This document shows, in pieces, positions 1 to 5,218 of a stretch of 8,649 nt of DNA. The translations under genes and the position numbers were made by a program. This DNA comes from JAJNBK01 sp035642715 (GTDB taxonomy: Archaea; Thermoproteota; Nitrososphaeria; Nitrososphaerales; Nitrososphaeraceae): assembly GCA_035642715.1 (NCBI GenBank), contig DASQRW010000109.1, positions 1 to 8,649 on the forward strand, given 5' to 3'. Numbering within the stretch: position 1 is the first letter of the stretch; the number at the start of each line of letters is the position of its first letter. The notes under the pieces were generated by a model. It saw only the letters and a program-made list of their open reading frames with translations, was not told where the DNA came from and did not search any database.

Positions 1-2
1 CT

Positions 3-92
3 ATGGTCAAGGAATTAGTCAATTATCTTAGCCAATCTTATATTCCAAAGAGAATGAAAAAATCCTCATCCCATAAAAGACAGCTCTGTTAG
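3..92 (+). CDS. Possible 3' end of an unidentified plus-strand gene (partial)
   Basis: An open frame runs from the left edge to a TAG stop at 90-92. It ends in a Lys/Ser/His-rich basic tail (residues like KRMKKSSSHKRQLC), a common look for a protein C-terminus. An in-frame ATG lies at 3-5, but the frame is also open at the edge, so this is more likely a continuing gene than a 29-codon one. No family is recognised. Two T-tracts follow about 90 bases downstream. The frame is short enough to be chance. Confidence 0.3.
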   Translation: MVKELVNYLSQSYIPKRMKKSSSHKRQLC

Positions 93-182
93 CTTGAGAA
101 AAATATCTCTTTATTGTAATAATCTGCAGATACAGATTGAACCTGCTTATACGGAAAAATTTTGTACATATAAAATAACGTC

Positions 183-206
183 TTTTTTAGTTAACATTTA
201 TTTTTT
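183..206 (+). terminator. Paired T-tracts, possible archaeal terminator
   Basis: Two runs of six T (183-188 and 201-206) lie in AT-rich DNA downstream of the possible partial gene at the left edge. Archaeal RNA polymerase typically terminates at such T-tracts without needing a hairpin. The assignment rests on composition alone, and its partner gene is itself uncertain. Confidence 0.3.
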
Positions 207-308
207 AGTAATAATAGAACTAAAATCATCTCATATGTAAATTGATGGTTTCAAGCGTTACTTCATGGTTCCACATTAAATTGTCTTATTTGCTGAATAA
301 TTGCTGTG

Positions 309-2105
309 TTATTTTTCTAAAGCAAGTCGCGCATTATCCAAGATCTCAATCAAGAGAATATCATCAGAATTATTACGATATTTCAGATTATTTATCATAA
401 GACTGATAGCTCTTGCTACTGCTACTTTTAATTCATTGATAGATGATGAGGAGGAGGAGGAGTCAATAACATCATCGGCATCATCATCATCATCATTATG
501 TCTACTATTATTGTTCCTCTTCTCATAGTGAAACCTGCTGTCAGTCTCAAGTTTTGCTGCTCTTAGTATGGGCGCAAATTCACCTGACAAAGCATCATCC
601 AATTTTGGAATCAGTTGAAACTGTTGATTCAGCATATAATTTACATATGCCAAGATAACATATCGCATTACAATTTCATCTCTCAATGAATCAACTATTC
701 CTTTGAAATAGTACGTTATTTGTTTAGAAGATGCCAAGCTAGAAAGCATTCTATGATTTAAACTGTTCAATTGGTTTTTCTTTGCTTCTTGAGAAGCTAC
801 CTCTTTTTCTAATTCGTCATTTCTTTGTTCTAACGCATGTATCATTGCTATAACGCTGCCATATTTAGCCAATTCATTGATTAGAGTCTGCTTATCAATA
901 GGATTATTACCACCACGACCACCACCAGAATCACTGCTGCTATACAATCCAAATACGATTGCAAGTTCAATAATATCCTGTTCTTTTATTCCATTTTCAA
1001 AGAGTCTTTGTAACGCAGGTCCTACCAAAGGTTGTGTTGATAATCTTGAACGTAAACTATCTATCTCCTGATTGAAATATACAGCATCAGATCGCAGTTT
1101 ATCTAATTTTGATTCAAAGCCTAACTTGTCATCGTATTGTTCTTCTACATCTTTGAAGAATTTCTGCACAGCATCCTCAGAGGATATATTATTTGCCTCT
1201 GCTATTTCATTAATAGTATGCCATAATAGTTTTAGCTCTTTTAGACCAAAGCCCATTTGCTCAAGCTCATCATATACAGAAAGTCTCTGACGATAGGAAT
1301 TTACCGTCTCTTCAAGAGAAACGCAGTCTCCGCTAAGTTTTACATACTTCTTTTCTAAGTCTGGATTAATACGCCCATAGAACTGAAATTGTCTTTTTAA
1401 AAAGTCAAGGTCTGAAGATTCTGCTATTATTTTATTGACATCATAACCATAATGTCTTAACCCACGAACAGCATTGGCAAATAATGAAACACCTTCTACA
1501 GGTATTCCATATTTGGATAATTCGATCTTAAGATTTGAATACCATGTAAGTGTAGAGGATGTCATTCTCTCGTTTTCTAAGGTTGTATTATAAAGTTCCT
1601 CGGCGGCTATCTTTTCTTCTTTTAATTGTTTTATTTTTTCTTGCAAATCTTTAATGTCATTTTCTAGTTTGTTTTTCTCATTTGTTTTTTGCTTGATATA
1701 ATCAGGAATCTGAGAAAGTGGTATATCTCTTGAGAACTTGAGTAATTCATCTAGATAATATGCGATTTTATCTGGCTGTAAATCTAATTTTTTGGAGTTA
1801 TTGTATATATCTGAAATAAAGTCTTCAAATTCTTTTTCGTTTACTCCAAACTTTGTCATTATCATCGCAAGCCTAAATCCTACTGCACATTGAGTGGCAG
1901 TTATTCCAACTTTTCTGAATGTGACTGCAAGCTCTCTGAGATCGTCTGCAAGAGGATAACTCAAACCCCGACTCCATTGATTAATTATGTTTGTTACTGC
2001 GCCTGCGCTCAGTCCTGTATCTAATGCAATTAAGTCTCTGGCCTTACCTTGCAACCATTGTTGTATGACTGCTGATTTAATATCCTCTGGAAGTTTAGTT
2101 GGCAA
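309..2105 (-). CDS. Helix-turn-helix protein with repeated helical modules and coiled coils
   Basis: A 598-residue soluble protein of unknown function. Residues about 5-45 read as a helix-turn-helix (LPEDIKSAVIQQWLQGKA, then GLSAGAVTNIINQW as the likely recognition helix), so DNA binding is likely. The rest alternates charged coiled coils (about 138-182, 255-285, 330-356, 424-452) with similar ~45-residue helical blocks near 58-100, 193-240, 279-325 and 364-420, each centred on a Gly-Ile/Phe/Val turn. A Gly/Ser-rich linker (390-400) and an Asp-run plus Ser-run (538-555) precede a helical C-terminus. There is no membrane segment or enzyme motif. The start is TTG at 2103-2105: an in-frame TAA sits immediately upstream and the next Met is near residue 81, inside conserved sequence. 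A TATA box about 26-33 bases upstream implies a nearly leaderless mRNA. A SMC-like or DNA-organising regulator is a guess from its shape. I recall similar proteins in Nitrososphaeria but cannot confirm this here. Confidence 0.9.
   Translation of the reverse strand: MPTKLPEDIKSAVIQQWLQGKARDLIALDTGLSAGAVTNIINQWSRGLSYPLADDLRELAVTFRKVGITATQCAVGFRLAMIMTKFGVNEKEFEDFISDIYNNSKKLDLQPDKIAYYLDELLKFSRDIPLSQIPDYIKQKTNEKNKLENDIKDLQEKIKQLKEEKIAAEELYNTTLENERMTSSTLTWYSNLKIELSKYGIPVEGVSLFANAVRGLRHYGYDVNKIIAESSDLDFLKRQFQFYGRINPDLEKKYVKLSGDCVSLEETVNSYRQRLSVYDELEQMGFGLKELKLLWHTINEIAEANNISSEDAVQKFFKDVEEQYDDKLGFESKLDKLRSDAVYFNQEIDSLRSRLSTQPLVGPALQRLFENGIKEQDIIELAIVFGLYSSSDSGGGRGGNNPIDKQTLINELAKYGSVIAMIHALEQRNDELEKEVASQEAKKNQLNSLNHRMLSSLASSKQITYYFKGIVDSLRDEIVMRYVILAYVNYMLNQQFQLIPKLDDALSGEFAPILRAAKLETDSRFHYEKRNNNSRHNDDDDDADDVIDSSSSSSSINELKVAVARAISLMINNLKYRNNSDDILLIEILDNARLALEK
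442..497. repeat. Trinucleotide repeats encoding Asp-run and Ser-run
   Basis: On the plus strand there are (GAG/GAT)n from 442 to 462 and (CAT)n from about 470 to 497. Read on the minus strand inside the HTH/coiled-coil gene, they encode a run of seven Ser and a run of Asp near residues 538-555. Repeats of three keep the frame, so slippage would change only tract length. Confidence 0.85.
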
Positions 2106-2130
2106 TTAAGGAATATAGCGTGTATAATGG

Positions 2131-2138
2131 ATATTAAA
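2131..2138 (-). promoter_or_regulatory. TATA box for the HTH/coiled-coil gene
   Basis: The minus strand reads TTTAATAT here, preceded by an A-rich stretch (GAAAC) that could act as a BRE. It lies 26-33 bases upstream of the TTG start, the right distance for a leaderless or very short-leader transcript. Its position between the iterons and the start codon supports the call. Confidence 0.5.
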
Positions 2139-2142
2139 GTTT

Positions 2143-2181
2143 CGTCAAATACGTCAAATACGTCGTCAAATAAGTCAAAGT
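2143..2181. repeat. Cluster of 9-bp direct repeats (iterons), likely operator
   Basis: The plus strand carries CGTCAAATA at 2143-2151, 2152-2160 and 2164-2172, with an extra CGT between the second and third copies and a degenerate copy AGTCAAAGT at 2173-2181. On the gene's own strand each unit reads TATTTGACG. The array ends a few bases upstream of the TATA/BRE region. This is a typical place for an archaeal activator or repressor site, and the downstream gene itself has an HTH, so autoregulation is possible but unproven. Confidence 0.7.
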
Positions 2182-2720
2182 AATTCATTACATAGGTAGA
2201 CGAGCATCCATATAAGGATTTTCAATTTTCTGTTATTTTAGAAGCAAACAAATGATAAGCCAATGGGTTGATATTCTCTCTCTCCCAAGGGAAAAGAAAG
2301 CTCTCCAACGAAATTCCAGAACATCTATCTACTGTATAGATAATATATATACCATTGCTGGTGAGAAATGATAACCTTACAACCAAAATTTTGCTAGTAG
2401 CAAAAAAGGACAAGATGGACATGTGTTCGGTGAGATGCAATACACTACTCTATAGAATCCACTCTGAGAGTATTATGCTCCTCCCTTAAGACAAAAGTTT
2501 TATCTTTCTTTCTCATGCACAGGAGTTCGTATAAAAATTTAATATTAACCCGATAACCCACCGGGCTGTTATATCGTCATCTTCTATTAGTCGCCAATCA
2601 TTAATATGTTATATACTCGTCCTCTGACAATCCTTGAGATGATCCAATAGGTCGGATGTCTTTGGAAAAACCAAAATAAATACTGCCGATAGGCAATTGC
2701 AAGAAAGATGAAAACAGCAA
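2182..2720. other. Intergenic region without a supportable gene
   Basis: No convincing gene is seen on either strand between the iterons and the rhomboid promoter. Open frames here are short, start at weak codons and show no family motif. Small hairpins are present: a GC-rich bulged stem at 2551-2576, TTTGG-AAAAA-CCAAA at 2661-2675, and TGCC-GATA-GGCA at 2683-2694. A CT-rich tract lies at about 2274-2286. Confidence 0.5.
2551..2576. other. GC-rich bulged hairpin in AT-rich intergenic DNA
   Basis: The arms CGATAA and TTATATCG pair with a two-base bulge and enclose an inner CCC-ACC-GGG stem. It stands out from the surrounding AT-rich DNA. No T-tract follows closely, so a terminator is unlikely. 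It could belong to an untranslated RNA or a protein site, or be chance. Confidence 0.3.
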
Positions 2721-2728
2721 TCTATATA
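2721..2728 (+). promoter_or_regulatory. Candidate TATA box for the rhomboid gene
   Basis: TCTATATA lies 45-52 bases upstream of the ATG. With a start site about 25 bases downstream, the leader would be roughly 20 bases. No clear Shine-Dalgarno sequence precedes the ATG. The surrounding DNA is AT-rich, so other positions are possible. Confidence 0.35.
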
Positions 2729-2772
2729 CCCAAAATAATAAACTATGTTATTCATTATCTATTGTCTAGCAA

Positions 2773-3498
2773 ATGATGCAAATAAAGCATTTTCCAGTAG
2801 CCACAGCATCCATCATCATATTAAATGCTGTAATTTTTGTCATAGGACTGTTATCAGGTTCCCAAACACAAATTATTCAAAATTATGGCTTTATTCCTAA
2901 TCATCTTTTTTATGTGAGTAATGCGAATGATGATGGGAATAATAATAATAATCCTGCTGACAGTGCTCAGCAAAATCCATCGTCTTCTCTTCAACCGCTG
3001 CAATCGTCAGAACCACAATCATCACCATCACCATCACTACCTGAATCCATGACAAGATTGTTCACATCTATGTTTATACATGCTAACATTGCACATATTG
3101 CGTTCAATTTATTTGCGTTGGTTTACCTTGGTGGATATGCAGAAAGAGCAATTGGAGTTCCCCGATATGTATTGGTGTATCTTATCTCAGGAATTGTAGC
3201 AGCATTATTTCATGGTATTGTAGCGTCTTATATCTTGCACAATGGATATGTAGTACTGATAGGTGCGTCAGGAGCTATCTCTGGTATATTAGGCGTAGCA
3301 GCTGCCGCTGGCAATTCAAGGGCCTATTATTGGCTGGTGATACAAATTGTATTTGCAGTGATTGGCTCTGTAAGTGCACTTCCAATAGCATTTACTGCTC
3401 ATGTTGGTGGATTTATTGCAGGTGTATTAATGACCAAGGTATTAGTTAAGCTAGAGCAGACAAAAAGAAAAAAATCAAGATATTTTCTGCAGCCGTGA
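2773..3498 (+). CDS. Rhomboid family intramembrane serine protease
   Basis: A 241-residue polytopic membrane protein. Rhomboids cleave transmembrane substrates within the lipid bilayer using a Ser-His dyad. The sequence shows GASG with catalytic Ser166 at the head of a membrane helix, and His210 in AHVGGFIAG in the last helix. It also has the conserved FIHANIAHIAFNLFAL segment (His103, His108, Asn112) of the second helix, whose His and Asn help form the active site. Six hydrophobic segments fit the basic six-helix rhomboid fold (about 9-28, 97-120, 129-153, 158-180, 185-200, 203-225). The tail is basic (KRKKSR), suggesting a cytoplasmic C-terminus. The loop after helix 1 (about 48-92) is unusually rich in Asn, Ser, Pro and Gln, encoded by trinucleotide repeats. 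Tandem ATGs lie at 2773 and 2776; the first was taken. The gene appears monocistronic and its substrate is unknown. Confidence 0.93.
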   Translation: MMQIKHFPVATASIIILNAVIFVIGLLSGSQTQIIQNYGFIPNHLFYVSNANDDGNNNNNPADSAQQNPSSSLQPLQSSEPQSSPSPSLPESMTRLFTSMFIHANIAHIAFNLFALVYLGGYAERAIGVPRYVLVYLISGIVAALFHGIVASYILHNGYVVLIGASGAISGILGVAAAAGNSRAYYWLVIQIVFAVIGSVSALPIAFTAHVGGFIAGVLMTKVLVKLEQTKRKKSRYFLQP

Positions 3499-3570
3499 AA
3501 GAAAAGAGGCAGTGATTACCACTAACTATCAGAGAGTACAAGATCAAAGAAGAAAGAAAAACTTCCTCAC

Positions 3571-3576
3571 TTTTTT
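3571..3576 (+). terminator. T-tract downstream of the rhomboid gene
   Basis: Six consecutive T about 73 bases after the rhomboid stop, followed by a second T-rich stretch near 3602-3612. This suits archaeal T-tract termination. There is no stable hairpin. Confidence 0.35.
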
Positions 3577-4265
3577 GAATCAATATTATGAAATAGATAT
3601 ATCTTTATTTTAATAGCAAGAGTGTTGGCTCTCCATCAAGACATAGATTGGTTCCTTTTTGTAAGGAAAATTCTCACTACTATCTTTAAGAATTACAAGT
3701 AATCTAAACTCTTTTAGGGTATTCTAAATATAGAAATGGTTAAAGTTAAGAAGGTAATTTATCTAATGATCAAAGGATAACTTCCATGTATATAGAAAAA
3801 GCGAATTTCCAGTAACGACAGATGATAGTTTTCTGTTAGGTACAGTGACTATAAAACACACGATAGCCTTCTAGAAAGTAATGCAGATAAAGTAAAAGTA
3901 AACTAGATAATAATCCAAACTAATGAACTTATAGTAATAGGTCAAGACAGACATATGCTGACGAAGCTCAGAAGAGAATCTACCACGAAAATAAAAGCAG
4001 GGTCTTTTTATGCAGCTCTTCAAAAGTAGAAACAGTAGAATATTGTGAAATATGCTGGAAGAAAAAGGAAGCGAAATTACTAATAGTAATAAAAATAATC
4101 CGCAAGATTTGCTTCAGAAAGGACAGCGACTACTAAAATTAATCGGCATACTTATTATTGCAAAAGAAAGATAAGAGTACGAAAGAGATATTAAGAATTA
4201 GCTCCTTCTAACACTACTACCACTAATCTAATTACAAAAGATTTAATAAAAAATGCGCGATCAGG
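3577..4265. other. Long intergenic region; possible decayed gene
   Basis: No intact gene is visible. Three short open stretches on the plus strand lie in changing frames and look mildly protein-like: about 3770-3873 (includes EFPVTTDDSFLLGTVTIKHT), about 3907-4029 (includes LIVIGQDRHMLTKLRRESTT) and 4052-4174 (starts at ATG, includes QDLLQKGQRLLKLIGILII). They could be one gene broken by frameshifts, or chance in AT-rich DNA. No family is recognised. Confidence 0.3.
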
Positions 4266-4275
4266 TATATTTAAT
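4266..4275 (+). promoter_or_regulatory. Candidate TATA box for the small membrane protein gene
   Basis: TATATTTAAT lies about 40 bases upstream of the ATG at 4314, giving a predicted leader of 15-20 bases. A second AT-rich candidate (TTTAATAAAA) lies at about 4242-4251. Confidence 0.4.
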
Positions 4276-4313
4276 GATAGAACGGGTACATAGTTTAAAA
4301 TTGTGGATTAAGG

Positions 4314-4523
4314 ATGAAATCATCAGAAGATAGATCTTCTAATGCTGTCAGAGTATGGATGCCGCTAGGCGCAGTAGCAGCTGCAATTACATTTGTAATA
4401 GCATTTGTAATGCGTATCCCACAAGAGCAAACTATTGCTGCTTCTGCTCTTGCTGCAATTATGGTTTTTAGCGGTTTTTTCTTCAGATCATTTGGAAAAG
4501 ACAAAGAAAAATATCAAAAATAA
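4314..4523 (+). CDS. Small two-helix membrane protein, unknown function
   Basis: A 69-residue protein with a charged N-terminus (KSSEDR), a hydrophobic segment at about 16-33 (PLGAVAAAITFVIAFV), a short polar turn RIPQEQ, a second hydrophobic segment at about 39-57, and a basic tail (RSFGKDKEKYQK). A helical hairpin with both ends in the cytoplasm is likely. No family is recognised. It is preferred over the opposite-strand frame because of this membrane pattern, the TATA box upstream, and an in-frame stop just five codons before the ATG with no other start between. A weak AAGG precedes the ATG. It stands alone, with hundreds of bases of non-coding DNA on each side, so context gives no clue to function. 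Confidence 0.65.
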   Translation: MKSSEDRSSNAVRVWMPLGAVAAAITFVIAFVMRIPQEQTIAASALAAIMVFSGFFFRSFGKDKEKYQK

Positions 4524-4545
4524 ACCCTGGAAAATAATAAAGGGT
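4524..4545 (+). other. Short stem-loop directly after the small membrane protein stop
   Basis: ACCCT (4524-4528) and AGGGT (4541-4545) form a 5-bp stem with a 12-base A-rich loop, beginning on the base after the stop codon. No T-tract follows, so a role in transcript 3' end stability is as plausible as termination. The stem is short. Confidence 0.3.
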
Positions 4546-4862
4546 GCAAGGGCATAATAAACGTGATGATCAACAAAATAACGAGTCAAATTATCAAAAT
4601 GTGTCTATCAAATACATTATGTATTAACAAAAAATAACCCGGTTCATATATGCTTTAACTCTAAATAAATGGGTTCATGTAATATTGGTTAATTATATTG
4701 TTAACAATAGAAAGTAACATATTGTGGCATCTAGGGGGTTTAGGTCCTGCATGTAAAGGGGTTCAATAATAGTATGATTTATTAACATTTCAACATATTC
4801 ACTGCTTGTTAAAATATAAATTCAAATTATCATCCTCATTTTACTAACTTCAAGTCGGTTAC
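4546..4862. other. AT-rich intergenic DNA beside a transposase relic
   Basis: Nothing coding can be supported. It holds a G-rich patch at about 4733-4762 and a widely spaced inverted repeat AACCC (4636-4640)/GGGTT (4671-4675). It may include further eroded DNA of the IS110-type element to its right, but no transposase motif could be read. Confidence 0.35.
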
Positions 4863-5041
4863 TTAAATTAACTTACCTTGCTGGAATGGCCAATTACTAT
4901 TAACATCACTGAAGAATTTGCCTCCTACTTCAGACAGTCATTATTCATCTGTGAATTCCTCATCACTTGTCCCTTTTCATGAAGTACAACAACTTGGAGA
5001 TAGTTCTCGTGGAAATCCAACTCTATGTAATTAGTAGACAT
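4863..5041 (-). pseudogene. IS110-family transposase, decayed N-terminal fragment
   Basis: Starting at an ATG (5041-5039), the minus strand reads MSTNYIELDFHENYLQVVVL, then HEKGQVMRNSQMNNDCLK and a TAG stop at 4925-4927. A shift of frame near 4930 restores a continuing match, VGGKFFSDVNSNWP, ending by 4863. This follows the start of IS110-type DEDD transposases (Y-[IV]-G-[IL]-D-x-H-x-x-Y-x-x-x-V-[LM]-x-E-x-G-x-V ... NND ... FF). The Asp of the GID-like motif (Asp9) is the first acidic catalytic residue of that family. About 60 of an expected 300-400 residues remain; the rest of the RuvC-like domain and the C-terminal Ser-containing transposase domain are missing. It is a dead relic with at least one frameshift and a large deletion. 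Confidence 0.75.
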
Positions 5042-5062
5042 TCTACCTTCCAAGTTGGATTT
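4990..5062. repeat. Two overlapping inverted repeats around the relic transposase start
   Basis: CAACTTGGA (4990-4998) is the exact inverse of TCCAAGTTG (5049-5057). AAATCCAACT (5013-5022) is the exact inverse of AGTTGGATTT (5053-5062). The right arms overlap by five bases, so only one hairpin can form at a time. The transposase ATG (5039-5041) lies in the loop of both. IS110 elements carry a structured non-coding RNA in the DNA flanking the transposase gene, so this may be a remnant of such a region. Confidence 0.6.
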
Positions 5063-5191
5063 GGTTACTTTTTTATTCACATACTGTCAACTAGCCAAAA
5101 TTAGCAAATTAAAGTCCTTCTTCTGGAGTGTTATTTGCAAGATTTAATCAAAAGGGCTCAAAATCTCAAATAAGTATTGCTACTGTTGTCC

Positions 5192-5206
5192 AATAAAAAT
5201 AAAAAG
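5192..5206 (-). terminator. T-rich terminator after the cyclase gene
   Basis: On the minus strand the sequence is CTTTTTATTTTTATT, beginning about 13 bases after the TGA... stop of the cyclase fusion gene. Two five-T runs so close to a stop fit archaeal T-tract termination well. Confidence 0.5.
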
Positions 5207-5218
5207 TGCTGACGTTTG

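Noticed and set aside
2222..2440. Minus-strand 72-codon open frame
   Set aside because: It begins with TTG, shows no domain, membrane or codon pattern typical of a gene, and has no promoter; chance in AT-rich DNA is more likely.
2600..2746. Minus-strand open stretch without a start (contains LPIGSIYFGFSKDIRPIG)
   Set aside because: It reads somewhat like protein but lacks a start codon, overlaps the rhomboid promoter, and matches no family I recognise.
4563..4569. GTGATGA, a perfect C-box for an archaeal C/D guide RNA
   Set aside because: No CTGA D or D' box lies at the required spacing downstream.
4996..5025. Plus-strand frame reading GDSSRGNPTL, similar to the start motif of enolase
   Set aside because: It lies antisense to the much longer and better IS110 transposase match, the frame has no start codon and ends after about 55 codons, and nothing else of enolase is present.
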